Shown: positions 16,749 to 25,000 of the stretch, in pieces
Layout: every line of letters begins with the position of its first letter
How positions within the stretch are numbered: position 1 is the stretch's first letter
Assembly (NCBI RefSeq): GCF_001908185.1
Contig: NZ_LGHM01000089.1
Span: 1 to 43,666 of the forward strand
Source: Bradyrhizobium sp. AS23.2
Lineage (GTDB): Bacteria > Pseudomonadota > Alphaproteobacteria > Rhizobiales > Xanthobacteraceae
DNA length: 43,666 nt
Direction of reading: 5' to 3'
The notes under the pieces: model-generated
The model's database searches: none
Told to the model about the DNA's origin: nothing
What the model saw: only the letters and a program-made list of their open reading frames with translations
Translations under genes and position numbers: made by a program

Positions 16749-17561
16749 TCAGGAGATTACGGCCCGCGTGACGTCCAAAAGCGCGGCCTTGACGTCGGCG
16801 TCATCGGTTAACGGCTCGATCATACCGGCGAGCACCGCATCGGCAATCGACGCTCCGGCGGCAATCAGCGTCGCGCAATAGACGACGAGACGGGTCGAGA
16901 CGCCCTCCTCCAGATCGTGGCCCTTCAGCGCCCGCAGACGACCGGCCAGCAGGACCAGCGGCCGCACATGGTCGGGCGGGAGCCCGCTTTCGGCCGCGAC
17001 GACCGCAATCTCCTGCTCGGGCGGCAGGAAGCCGAACTCGATCGCGACGAAGCGCTGCCGCGTGGACGGCTTCAGAGCCTTGAGCAGCGTCTGGTAACCG
17101 GGATTATAGGAGACCACGAGCATGAAGCTCTTGGGCGCCACGAGCTCCTCGCCGGTGCGCTCTAGTGGCAGGATGCGGCGGTCGTCCGTCAGCGGATGCA
17201 GCACCACCGTGACGTCCTTGCGCGCCTCCACGACTTCATCGAGATAGCAAATGCCGCCTTCGCGAACGGCGCGCGTCAGCGGACCGTCGGTCCACATGGT
17301 GTCGCCGCCCTTGAGCAAATAACGGCCAGTGAGATCCGCTGCGGTGAGATCGTCATGGCAGGCCACGGTGTGGAGTGGCAATCCCAGCCGCGCTGCCATG
17401 TGCGCGACAAAGCGCGTCTTGCCGCAACCGGTCGGCCCCTTCAGCAGAACCGGGAGTTGATGCCGCCACGCGTGCTCGAACAGCGCGCATTCGTTGCCGC
17501 TCGCGACGTAGGCCGGCAGCTCTGGCGCGGGCGACGCCAAGGCGTGAAGTGCTGCTTTCAT
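16749..17561 (-). CDS. norQ: AAA+ ATPase NorQ, nitric oxide reductase maturation
   Basis: MoxR-class AAA+ ATPase of about 270 residues. Walker A GPTGCGKT at 42-49, Walker B CYLDEV at 105-110, sensor-1 VSYNPGY, and a C-terminal CbbQ/NirQ/NorQ domain (RLVVYCATLIAAG). It partners NorD in activating nitric oxide reductase. Two in-frame ATGs exist, 17565-17567 and 17559-17561; GGAGA sits 1 nt before the first and 7 nt before the second, so the second is preferred. Spaced 60 bp after norB, where a GC-rich inverted repeat (GCGGCCGC region, 17591-17613) may trim or slow transcription. Confidence 0.95.
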   Translation of the reverse strand: MKAALHALASPAPELPAYVASGNECALFEHAWRHQLPVLLKGPTGCGKTRFVAHMAARLGLPLHTVACHDDLTAADLTGRYLLKGGDTMWTDGPLTRAVREGGICYLDEVVEARKDVTVVLHPLTDDRRILPLERTGEELVAPKSFMLVVSYNPGYQTLLKALKPSTRQRFVAIEFGFLPPEQEIAVVAAESGLPPDHVRPLVLLAGRLRALKGHDLEEGVSTRLVVYCATLIAAGASIADAVLAGMIEPLTDDADVKAALLDVTRAVIS

Positions 17562-17621
17562 GGTCATTCTCCGGAAATCATTTTGAAAAGGCGGCCGCGA
17601 CTTCCGCGGCCGCCTTCGCGT

Positions 17622-18968
17622 TCATTCAGCCGGTTGCAACGCGCCTGGGATCGTCGCCGGCTTCTCCTTGCCCGGAACCAGCACGGCCCAGACGAACATC
17701 AGTGCAGAGATCGCGACGAACACGCCCGAGCCGAGACGGACCCAGTAGAACATCGCGAGCTGGTCCTGCACGTCCATGTAGCTCTGGCCGAGCACGCGCT
17801 GCAGATGGACCTGGACCACGCCCGCGAAGGTCAGCGCGAAGGTCATCACCATCATGGCCGTGCACATGATCCAGAAGCTCGTCATGCTCAGCCACTGGTT
17901 ATAGGGCGCACGTCCCTTGAGCTGCGGGATCGCGTAGGCCATCACCGACAGGTTCAGCATCACATAGGCGCCGAAGAAGGCGAGATGGCCGTGCGCGGCA
18001 GTGACCTGCGTGCCGTGGGTGTAATAGTTCACCGAGGACAGCGTGTGCAGGAAGCCCCAGACGCCAGCCCCCAGGAACGCCATCACCGAGCAGCCAACCG
18101 ACCACAGCAGGGCGGCACGGTTCGGATGCTTGCGGCCGGCCTTCCAGGTCATCTGCACCGTGAAGATCACCATGGTGAAGAAGGGCGCGACTTCGAGCGT
18201 GGAGAACAGCGAGCCGATCCACTGCCAGTAGCCGGGCGCGCCGATCCAGTAGAAGTGATGGCCGGTGCCGAGGATGCCCGAGAACAGGGCGAGGCCGATG
18301 ATGACGTAAAGCCACTTCTCCACGACCTCGCGGTCGATGCCGTTGAGCTTGATCATCAGGTAGGCGAGCACGGAGGCCATGATCAGCTCCCAGACGCCCT
18401 CGACCCAGAGGTGGACGACATACCACCAGTACATCTTGTCGACCGCCAGGTTGGCCGGATTATAGAAGGCGAACAGGAAGAAGATCGCGACGCCCCACAG
18501 GCCAAACAGCAGGATGTTGGTCACCGTTGTCTTGCGGCCCTTGAGCGCCGTCATCGTCACGTTGAACAGGAACATCAGGCAGACGACGACGATGCCGACC
18601 TTGATGATGAAGGGCTGTTCGAGGAACTCGCGGCCCTCGTGGTAGTGGAAGAGATAGCCGACCACGGCCACGCCTGCCGCACCGAAGAACATCCAGAACT
18701 GGATTTTGGCGAGAAGCGGGCTGTACAGCTCGGTCTCGGTCTCTTCCGGCAGCAGGAAGTAGGTCGCGCCCATGAAGCCGATCAGCGACCACACGATCAG
18801 CGCGTTGGTGTGGATCATCCTGACGATGTTGAACGGCAGCAGCACCGACAGCGTGTTGGGCAGGACATAGATGGTCCCGGCAATCAGGCCGAAGGCGACC
18901 TGGGCCAGGAACAGGGTCAGCGCGCCGTAGAAATACAGCATCGCGACTTTCTGAGTTTGGTACTTCAT
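17622..18968 (-). CDS. norB: Nitric oxide reductase large subunit NorB (cytochrome c type)
   Basis: Catalytic subunit, 448 residues, about 12 transmembrane helices, haem-copper oxidase superfamily. It reduces NO to N2O in the inner membrane with electrons from NorC. All metal ligands expected from known cNOR structures are visible: His53 and His328 (low-spin haem b), His326 (haem b3), His186, His237 and His238 (non-haem iron, in VVHLWVEG and TGHHFYW), with Glu190 as the further iron ligand. The length and absence of an N-terminal quinol-oxidising extension show the cytochrome c-dependent form, agreeing with norC next door. Confidence 0.97.
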   Translation of the reverse strand: MKYQTQKVAMLYFYGALTLFLAQVAFGLIAGTIYVLPNTLSVLLPFNIVRMIHTNALIVWSLIGFMGATYFLLPEETETELYSPLLAKIQFWMFFGAAGVAVVGYLFHYHEGREFLEQPFIIKVGIVVVCLMFLFNVTMTALKGRKTTVTNILLFGLWGVAIFFLFAFYNPANLAVDKMYWWYVVHLWVEGVWELIMASVLAYLMIKLNGIDREVVEKWLYVIIGLALFSGILGTGHHFYWIGAPGYWQWIGSLFSTLEVAPFFTMVIFTVQMTWKAGRKHPNRAALLWSVGCSVMAFLGAGVWGFLHTLSSVNYYTHGTQVTAAHGHLAFFGAYVMLNLSVMAYAIPQLKGRAPYNQWLSMTSFWIMCTAMMVMTFALTFAGVVQVHLQRVLGQSYMDVQDQLAMFYWVRLGSGVFVAISALMFVWAVLVPGKEKPATIPGALQPAE

Positions 18969-19002
18969 CTCGGGTTCTCTCTGTCTTGAAAGAGGAAAGC
19001 GC

Positions 19003-19455
19003 TCAGCCGGCCTTGTTCGGCGGCCACTCCTGGCGCTTGATCTTGCTGGTCCATTGCAGGAAGTCGGCGAGATCGTTGAGCTCCTGGTCGGTGAGGTTGA
19101 ACTGCGGCATCTGCCGCCGGCCCTCCGCGCCCGAAGGTTGCGACTGCATCCAGGCCTTCAGCGTCTCACGCGCGCCGGCCGGATCCTCGTTGCCGCCCCA
19201 GCGATCCCAGACGTTGCCGACTTCAGGCGCGAAATAGGCGCCCTCGCCGAGCAAGGTGTGGCAGTTGATGCAGGAGTTCCTCTCCCAGACATGCTTGCCG
19301 CGCGCGACCGACGATGTCAGCGTCGTCGCATCGGTCGAGGTCGTGGCCATGTAGTAATGGCTGTGCGCCGTCAGCCCTATGAAGATGGCGAAGAAAAAGG
19401 CCGAGCCGCCGTAGAAGACGTTTCGAGCGGCCGACTTGGTCAGGCGTTCAGCCAT
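19003..19455 (-). CDS. norC: Nitric oxide reductase cytochrome c subunit NorC
   Basis: Membrane-anchored c-type cytochrome of 150 residues. One N-terminal helix (about 14-34) anchors a periplasmic haem domain with CINCH at 62-66 and Met116 as probable axial ligand. It passes electrons from soluble cytochrome c to NorB. ATG at 19453-19455 is used, with AAAGGAT 6 nt upstream; a TTG two codons earlier is possible. The FNR/NnrR-type box at 19530-19543, centred about 81 nt before the ATG, marks a promoter of its own for norCBQD. Confidence 0.96.
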   Translation of the reverse strand: MAERLTKSAARNVFYGGSAFFFAIFIGLTAHSHYYMATTSTDATTLTSSVARGKHVWERNSCINCHTLLGEGAYFAPEVGNVWDRWGGNEDPAGARETLKAWMQSQPSGAEGRRQMPQFNLTDQELNDLADFLQWTSKIKRQEWPPNKAG

Positions 19456-19529
19456 TGCCAATCCTTTCGTTTGATTCCTGTCGAGAATTGCGATGCTGCG
19501 ATTTATTGCCGATTGGTCCGGCCCGCTCT

Positions 19530-19543
19530 TTGTCAGGGCGCAA
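19530..19543 (-). promoter_or_regulatory. NnrR/FNR-type box before norC
   Basis: On the coding strand TTGCGCCCTGACAA, i.e. TTG-N8-CAA, the general pattern for CRP/FNR-family sites. It departs from the FixK2 consensus (TTGA/C-N6-T/GCAA) in the second half, which suggests NnrR. A start site 40-46 nt downstream of its centre would leave about 36-40 nt of leader before norC. Confidence 0.7.
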
Positions 19544-19551
19544 TGAGCGCA

Positions 19552-19812
19552 TCAGATCAGGGCGGTGACGGCGGAGGCGAGCCAGGCAAACAGCGCGACG
19601 ATGACGATCCATGCGCTCACGAGGCCGCGCCAGAGCGAAGGCGCGGCCCGAAGGTCCATGAAGTCGAGCGCAATCCGGCGTCCCTTGATGGCGGCGATGG
19701 CCAGCAACAGGGCGTTGCCGAGCAGAGGTCGCGGCATGAGCGGCGGCAACAGGATGGTCGCGAGCGCGAGGCCGATCAATGCGAGCCAGGTGATGTCGAG
19801 ACGGTCCGGCAT
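19552..19812 (-). CDS. norF: NorF-like small membrane protein
   Basis: Small hydrophobic protein of 86 residues with two or three helices (LALIGLALATILLPPL, GNALLLAIAAI, LVSAWIVIVALFAWLASAV). Size, hydrophobicity and position between norE and norC fit NorF, a poorly conserved accessory protein needed for full NO reductase activity in some denitrifiers. ATG at 19810-19812 lies 2 bp after norE; a GTG at 19818 would overlap the norE stop as GTGA. Easily missed because the same frame is open far upstream as an antisense-like extension through norE. Confidence 0.75.
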   Translation of the reverse strand: MPDRLDITWLALIGLALATILLPPLMPRPLLGNALLLAIAAIKGRRIALDFMDLRAAPSLWRGLVSAWIVIVALFAWLASAVTALI

Positions 19813-19814
19813 CG

Positions 19815-20390
19815 TCACCGCACCAGATACAGAATCGGGAACATCAAGATCCAGACCAGATCGACCATGTGCCAGAACGCGGTTCCCGTCTCGACGCCGG
19901 GCGCCTCTGCGCGGCGACAGACGACGGCGAGAATCACGATGCCGAGGCAGACATGCAGGAGATGGAAGCCGGTCAGGAGGAAGTAGAGAGTGAAGAACGG
20001 ACTGGTTTCGAGCCCGATGCCGCGTCCGATCTCCCCGCCATATTCGACCAGCTTGAGCGCCACGAACAGGCCGCCGAGCGCCATGGCTCCGAGAAGCCAA
20101 TAACGTGTCCTCGGCCGTAGCCCTGCTCGCGCGGCCTTCGCAGCTCGCGCCGCCGCCCAGCCGCTGGTGACCAGCACAACGGTATTCAGCCCGGCGAGAT
20201 GCGAGTCGAGCTCCACCTGCCCCGCCGCGAACACCGCGGGATGGATCGCGCGGGCAACCGTGAAGGCACCGAGAAACAAACCGAAGGCAGCGAGCTCGCT
20301 GAAGATCAGCACCCAGATCATGGGATCGCCGGGGAGCTCTTCCAAGATTCCCCAGCCGGTTCCCTGTTGTTCGCAATCGGCTGCCGACAT
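19815..20390 (-). CDS. norE: NorE, cytochrome c oxidase subunit III-like protein
   Basis: Membrane protein of 191 residues, five helices, haem-copper oxidase subunit III family. Family landmarks are the MIWVLIFSELAAFGLFL helix near the N-terminus and FHLLHVCLG and WHMVDLVWILMFP in the C-terminal half. NorE is dispensable for catalysis but supports NO reductase stability or activity in related bacteria. It is the first gene of the minus-strand nor cluster; the NnrR-type box at 20446-20459 is centred about 62 nt upstream of the ATG. The ribosome site is weak (GGAAAG). Confidence 0.9.
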   Translation of the reverse strand: MSAADCEQQGTGWGILEELPGDPMIWVLIFSELAAFGLFLGAFTVARAIHPAVFAAGQVELDSHLAGLNTVVLVTSGWAAARAAKAARAGLRPRTRYWLLGAMALGGLFVALKLVEYGGEIGRGIGLETSPFFTLYFLLTGFHLLHVCLGIVILAVVCRRAEAPGVETGTAFWHMVDLVWILMFPILYLVR

Positions 20391-20444
20391 CTGCTTTCCG
20401 GATCAGGACACCGGCCAGCCTTAGCTCACCCGCCTCGATCCGAG

Positions 20445-20460
20445 TTTGTTGAGGAACAAA
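20445..20460. promoter_or_regulatory. NnrR/FNR-type box in the norE divergent promoter
   Basis: Perfect inverted repeat TTTGTT-gagg-AACAAA containing TTG-N8-CAA. Its distance to the norE ATG (about 62 nt from the centre) suits activation from about -41.5. It is not a FixK2 consensus site (T and A at the fourth positions), which points to NnrR or another family member. Confidence 0.7.
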
Positions 20461-20484
20461 CAGAGCAACCGGCGGGGAGTTTGT

Positions 20485-20498
20485 TTGCGCCGACGCAA
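20485..20498. promoter_or_regulatory. FixK2-type box in the norE/small-gene divergent promoter
   Basis: Perfect inverted repeat TTGCG-ccga-CGCAA, fitting TTGA/C-N6-T/GCAA. Its centre is about 74 nt from the ATG at 20566 on the plus strand and about 101 nt from norE, so the plus-strand small gene is the likelier target. The 39-nt distance between the centres of the two boxes could let both proteins bind together. Confidence 0.7.
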
Positions 20499-20565
20499 CG
20501 TCCGGCCAGCCGCATCGCGGTACGAACCACCTCAACCCCGGATCCACGGAGCGGCGAGCAATGAC

Positions 20566-20721
20566 ATGAGCGAAGCGCAACTAGGCCTGATGACGGCGAC
20601 ACCCATCATCATCGTGTTCGCCATCGCGCTCCGGCGAATGGGCGTACTGTCGACGGTGGCAACCGTATCGGCGGTGAGCCTCTCCGTCGCGATCGCAACG
20701 GTACTGTTCACGACGCAGTAA
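20566..20721 (+). CDS. Small membrane protein (51 residues), unknown function
   Basis: Unrecognised 51-residue protein starting MSEAQLGLMTATPI. It has two hydrophobic stretches, TATPIIIVFAIAL and STVATVSAVSLSVAIATVLF, separated by the basic RRMGV turn, so a hairpin of two helices is likely. Transcribed away from norE, with a FixK2-type box about 74 nt upstream. Ends 26 bp from the convergent histidine kinase gene. The ribosome site is poor (GGAG about 14 nt upstream). Support comes from helix pattern, promoter box and lack of any competing gene; no family was recognised. Confidence 0.55.
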   Translation: MSEAQLGLMTATPIIIVFAIALRRMGVLSTVATVSAVSLSVAIATVLFTTQ

Positions 20722-20747
20722 TCCGGACACCGCGGGTAAGGATGCGA

Positions 20748-22004
20748 TCAGCTATCGCTGGATCGCCGATCGGGCGCCATTCTTGGCAGGATGAGCTGAA
20801 ACCTCGTGCCTTCACCGGGCTTGCTCTCGAGCCGGAGCTGTCCGCCCAATCGATCGACGACGATGCTGTGGACGATATGCAGACCGAGGCCGCTCGCGCC
20901 GTCATGCCGGCGCGTGGTGAAGAATGGGTCGAAGGCCCGCCGCTCCACGTCGGGAGCCATGCCGCAGCCGTCGTCGGCAAACAACAGCTCGACCTGCGCA
21001 TGGTCGACAGCACGGAGCGAGACATTGATATTCCCGGTCTCGCCGCTGGAGAACGCATGCGTCATCGAGTTGACGGCAAGATTGGTGAGCACCTGACCGA
21101 AAGGCCCGGGGTAACTGTCCATGGCAAGGCCAGGTTCGCTGTAGAGACTGAGCGCGATGTCGCGCGTTCGCAATTGCCGTTCGAACTGCGAGAGAACCTG
21201 GCCTGTCAGCTCGCCTGCGTCGAAGCTGCGCCGATGTGATTCGGTCTGGTCGGCCGCCACCTGCTTGAAGGACTGCACCCGTTCGGCGGCGCGGCCGAGA
21301 TTCGTGACCAGCTGTGCCGAAGCATCGCTGACCAGCTCCAGAAATCCCGTCAATGTCGAACGCTTGAGATTGCCCCGCGCGACCTCCGCCGCGAACTGCT
21401 CGGCCTTGCGCTGCAGGGTCGAGGCGACCGTCAGGCTGCTGCCCAGCGGCGTGTTGATCTCGTGCGCGACACCGGCAACCATGCGCCCCAGCGCAGCCAG
21501 CTTTTCCGCCTCGACCAGGGTGGCCTGGATATCGCGCAAATGGCGAAGCGCGGTCTCGGCGGCATCCTTGGCGCTGCGGATTTCCCGCTCGGCACGCTTG
21601 CGCTCGGTGATCTCTTCCGCCGCCACGTTGACCGCGACAATCTCACCATTGGGCATTCGCAGCGGATGCCAATAGGTGACCCAGGAGCGCTCCTCGGTCT
21701 GATCGGCCCGTTGCCCCGCCACCTCGATGCCGATCACGGGTTCTCCCGTGGCGACGATCGAGCGCACAATTTGCTCGACGGAATCGGCCAGTGCGGGCAC
21801 GCAGTCCCTGACGGTACGCCCGAGATGGCCCTCGACGGATATGCCACAGATTTCGGTCAGACGCTGGTTGATCAGCAGGTATCGGCAGTCCAGTGACAGA
21901 CAGGCCAGCCCGATCGGGGCGGTATCGTAGATCAGTTGCAACGCCGGCAATGTCGAGACCAGCATCACCTCCGAAGCTGGCGATGACCTCACTGCACTCG
22001 TCAC
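20748..22004 (-). CDS. PAS-domain sensor histidine kinase, orphan
   Basis: Soluble histidine kinase of 418 residues. N-terminal PAS domain (about 18-135, ending NVAAEEITERKRAE, a PAC signature), a coiled coil (132-168), HisKA dimer with phospho-acceptor His181 in GVAHEINTPLG, and HATPase with N-box VNSMTHAF, G1 DDGCGM, F-box FDPFFTTR and G2 GASGLGLHI. No transmembrane helix, so it senses an internal signal; no Cys or His pattern that proves haem or flavin binding was identified. No response regulator is adjacent. Start GTG at 22002-22004 with GGGGAA 5 nt upstream; ATG at 21965 is an alternative. A perfect FNR/FixK box lies about 68 nt upstream, so it is probably induced by low oxygen. Confidence 0.92.
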   Translation of the reverse strand: MTSAVRSSPASEVMLVSTLPALQLIYDTAPIGLACLSLDCRYLLINQRLTEICGISVEGHLGRTVRDCVPALADSVEQIVRSIVATGEPVIGIEVAGQRADQTEERSWVTYWHPLRMPNGEIVAVNVAAEEITERKRAEREIRSAKDAAETALRHLRDIQATLVEAEKLAALGRMVAGVAHEINTPLGSSLTVASTLQRKAEQFAAEVARGNLKRSTLTGFLELVSDASAQLVTNLGRAAERVQSFKQVAADQTESHRRSFDAGELTGQVLSQFERQLRTRDIALSLYSEPGLAMDSYPGPFGQVLTNLAVNSMTHAFSSGETGNINVSLRAVDHAQVELLFADDGCGMAPDVERRAFDPFFTTRRHDGASGLGLHIVHSIVVDRLGGQLRLESKPGEGTRFQLILPRMAPDRRSSDS

Positions 22005-22064
22005 TCGAGTTCCCCGTGATCGGTTGCGTCACCTGTATGAAGTTAGCACGGAATTGGCTATCGG

Positions 22065-22078
22065 TTGATCTAGATCAA
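22065..22078 (-). promoter_or_regulatory. Perfect FNR/FixK box before the orphan histidine kinase
   Basis: TTGATCTAGATCAA, a fully symmetric 14-bp site matching both the FNR consensus TTGAT-N4-ATCAA and the FixK2 consensus. Centre about 68 nt before the kinase GTG and far from any other start. A 7-bp hairpin (TGTCTCA-ggc-TGAGACA, 22100-22116) lies just upstream of it. Confidence 0.82.
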
Positions 22079-22141
22079 CAATACACGTCGGCCTGGTGTT
22101 GTCTCAGGCTGAGACACATCCCGAGGCCTCAAGGGAACCAG

Positions 22142-22202
22142 TAGCCCGCATGGAGCCAACGGGGCGGCGCTTCGCGCCGACCCGTTGGCTCCATCCGGGC
22201 TA
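22142..22202. terminator. Long hairpin after gguB (terminator or REP-like element)
   Basis: Inverted repeat with 23-nt arms (21 positions identical: outer TAGCCCG, inner ATGGAGCCAACGGG) plus an inner stem CGGCGC-ttc-GCGCCG. It begins 7 bp after the gguB stop in the direction of transcription, so it probably terminates the sugar transporter transcript before the kinase promoter. No T run follows. The sequence style suggests a dispersed element. Confidence 0.7.
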
Positions 22203-22209
22203 AGCAGCG

Positions 22210-23401
22210 TCACCGCCGCTGATTATACACGTCGATGCAGACGGCCCCGAGCAGCACCAGGCCCTTGATGACCTGCTGGTAGTCGATGCCGATGCCGAGG
22301 ATGGACATGCCGTTGTTCATCACCCCCATGATCATGGCGCCGACCACGGCGCCGCCGACGCGCCCGACCCCGCCATAGGCCGAGGCACCGCCGATGAAGC
22401 AGGCGGCGATGACGTCGAGCTCGAAGCCGAGGCCCGCCTTGGGGGGTCGCGGTGTTGAGGCGCGCGGCGAAGACAAGGCCGGCGAGCGCGGCCAGAACGC
22501 CCATGTTGACGAAGGTGAGGAAGGTCAGCCGCTCGGTCTTGATCCCCGACAGTTTTGCTGCCTTCGCATTACCGCCGACCGCATAGATCTGGCGCCCGAT
22601 CACGGTGCGGCGGGTAACGAAACCGTAGAGCGCGATCAGGGCGCTCATGATCACCAGCACGTTCGGCAGGCCGCGATAGGTCGCGATCAGATAGGTGAAG
22701 TAAAGCACCGCGCAGGCCAGCACGATACTCTTGCCGAGGAAGAACGCATAGGGCTCGACCTCGATGCCGTGCGACTGCTCGCGCGCGCGGCTTTTTGCGC
22801 TGGCATAGACGAGGCCGAGCGCCAGCACCGCCCCGATCAGCATCGATGTCGGATGTAGCGTACCGGCCTCAGGCAGCAGTTCCGGAATGAAGCCCGACGA
22901 CAATTTCTGGAACGTCGGCGGGAACGGTCCGAGCGATTGGCCCTGCAACACCGCGAGCGCAAGGCCCTTGAACACCAGCATGCCGGCCAGCGTCACGATG
23001 AAGGATGGGATCTTGAAATAGGCGACCCAATAGCCTTGCGCCGCGCCAATGGCAGCGCCGACCGCGAGACAGGCTATGAATGCGAGCGTGTAGTCGACCT
23101 TGTAGGTCACCATGAGCAAGGCAGCCACTGCACCGACGAAGCCCGCGACCGAACCAACCGACAAGTCGATGTGTCCGGTCACAATCACGAGCAGCATGCC
23201 CAGCGCCATGATGACAATGTAGCTGTTCTGCAACACCAGATTGGTGAGGTTGAGCGGCTGGAGCAGCGTGCCGCCGGTCATGACCTGGAAGAACAACATG
23301 ATCGCGATCAACGACAGCAGCATGCCGTAATTGCGCAGATTGTTCTTGATGAAGCTACCGTGCCGGCGCTCCTCGGGCAGCGAAACCGCCTTGTCGGTCA
23401 T
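22210..23401 (-). pseudogene. gguB: Sugar ABC transporter permease GguB, frameshifted near the 3' end
   Basis: Permease of the ChvE sugar importer (RbsC/XylH/MmsB family). ATG at 23399-23401 overlaps the gguA stop (ATGA). The frame reads well to AARLNTATP (about residue 320), then shifts. Six G at 22441-22446 should be five: with one base removed the protein continues KAGLGFELDVIAACFIGG and ends GAVCIDVYNQRR at 22210, the full family length of about 396 residues. As written, the frame runs into Arg-rich nonsense to 22223. Lost are the last conserved segment (GVGRVGGAVVGAMIMGV) and final helices, so the product would not work. Either a real mutation or a homopolymer sequencing error. Confidence 0.85.
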
Positions 23402-24990
23402 GGCTGCGATCCTCCCATCTCCGCGGCCTCAGACGCGCCGCTGCCAAAGCTTCTGTTGTTACGCATGATGGCGCGCATAATCTTTTCCTGTGTCGCTTCA
23501 GCGCCCGGGAACTCGCCGACGAAGCCGCCGTCGTTCATGACACAGATGCGGTCGCAGATGCCGAGCAACTCGGGCATCTCCGAGGAAATCACCACCACGC
23601 CGCGGCCGGCCTCCGCAAGCTCGTTGACGATACAGTAAATCTCGTATTTGGCACCGACATCGATGCCCCGCGTCGGCTCGTCCAGGATCAGCACCTTGGG
23701 ATCGGTCATCAGCCATTTCGACAGAACCACCTTCTGCTGGTTGCCGCCGGAGAGCTGGCCGGTCTCCTGATAAACGTCGGAGCAACGGATGCGCATGCGG
23801 TTGCGGTAGTCGCTGGCGATCTTCAGCTCGGCGATATCGTCAATCACCCGCCCCGGTGCGACCTGGTCGAGGCTTGCGAGCGTGATGTTCTTGCGGACGT
23901 CGTCGGCGAGGATCAACCCGAGCTGCTTCCGGTCCTCGGTGACATAGGCAAGGCCGGCATCGATCGCGGCCGCGACGCTCGGCAGCGCGACCTCCCTGCC
24001 CTCGAGCCGGAGATGGCCGCTGATATTGGAGCCCCAGGAGCGGCCGAACAGACTCATGGCGAATTCGGTGCGGCCGGCGCCCATCAGCCCGGCAATGCCG
24101 ACGACCTCACCGCGCTTCACGCTGAAATCGATGTTCTTGATCACCTGCCGCTCGGGATGAACAGGGTGATAGACCGACCAGTTCGCGACTTCGAGGACGG
24201 GCTCGCCGATCTTGGCGCTGCGCTCGGGAAAACGATGGGCGAGATCGCGGTTGACCATGCTGCGGATGATGCGGTCTTCCTGGATCGGCTCGGCATGGCA
24301 ATCGATGCTGTCGACGGTGCGGCCGTCGCGCAGCACGGTGATGTGGTCGGCAACGCGCGCGACCTCGTTCAGCTTGTGCGAGATCAGGATCGAGCCGATG
24401 CCCTGCTCGCGGAAGGCCATGAGGCGCTCGAGCAACGCGGCGCTGTCGGCCTCGTTGAGGCTGGCGGTCGGCTCGTCCAGGATCAGCATCCGCACCCGCT
24501 TGGACAGCGCTTTCGCGATCTCGACCAGCTGCTGCTTGCCGACGCCAAGATCGGTGATCAGCGTATCCGGCGATTCCTTCAGGCCGACCTGCGCGAGGAG
24601 TTCGCGCGTCCGCCCGTACACCTCGTCGCGATCGATCACACCGAGCTTCGACGGCGGGTGCGACAGGAAGATGTTTTCCGCGATCGACATCAGCGGGATC
24701 AGCGCCAACTCCTGATGGATGATGATGATGCCGAGCGCCTCGGAACCGTTGATGTCGCGAAAACGCCGCTCCTCGCCCTCGAAGACGATCGCGCCCTCGT
24801 AGCTGCCATACGGATAGACGCCGCTGAGCACCTTCATCAGCGTGGACTTGCCCGCACCGTTCTCGCCGACGAGGGCGTGGATCTGCCCGGCCTCGACCGA
24901 CAAGTTCACGTCACGCAGCGCCTGAACGCCTGCAAAGCTCTTGTTGACGTTGCGCATCTCCAGCATCGCGGTCATCGTCATGTGTCCCAT
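23398..24990 (-). CDS. gguA: Sugar ABC transporter ATPase GguA (double ATPase)
   Basis: ATPase of about 530 residues with two fused nucleotide-binding domains, as in XylG/MglA/AraG. Domain 1 has Walker A GENGAGKS and Walker B MLILDEP; its signature is LGVGKQQLVEIAKAL. Domain 2 has the degenerate Walker A GLMGAGRT, a clear signature LSGGNQQKV and Walker B VLILDEPTRGID. That asymmetry is normal for the family. Several in-frame starts are clustered (24990, 24981, 24975, 24966); 24990 has AAGGA 4 nt upstream. It lies 158 bp after chvE, the gap being filled by a large palindromic element. Confidence 0.93.
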   Translation of the reverse strand: MGHMTMTAMLEMRNVNKSFAGVQALRDVNLSVEAGQIHALVGENGAGKSTLMKVLSGVYPYGSYEGAIVFEGEERRFRDINGSEALGIIIIHQELALIPLMSIAENIFLSHPPSKLGVIDRDEVYGRTRELLAQVGLKESPDTLITDLGVGKQQLVEIAKALSKRVRMLILDEPTASLNEADSAALLERLMAFREQGIGSILISHKLNEVARVADHITVLRDGRTVDSIDCHAEPIQEDRIIRSMVNRDLAHRFPERSAKIGEPVLEVANWSVYHPVHPERQVIKNIDFSVKRGEVVGIAGLMGAGRTEFAMSLFGRSWGSNISGHLRLEGREVALPSVAAAIDAGLAYVTEDRKQLGLILADDVRKNITLASLDQVAPGRVIDDIAELKIASDYRNRMRIRCSDVYQETGQLSGGNQQKVVLSKWLMTDPKVLILDEPTRGIDVGAKYEIYCIVNELAEAGRGVVVISSEMPELLGICDRICVMNDGGFVGEFPGAEATQEKIMRAIMRNNRSFGSGASEAAEMGGSQP

Positions 24991-25000
24991 CCAATCCTTC

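Noticed and set aside
22097..22118. TGT...ACA palindrome resembling a NifA upstream activator site
   Set aside because: The spacing is TGT-N11-ACA (or N13/N14 with other pairs), not TGT-N10-ACA, and no sigma-54 promoter was found nearby. Treated as a plain hairpin.
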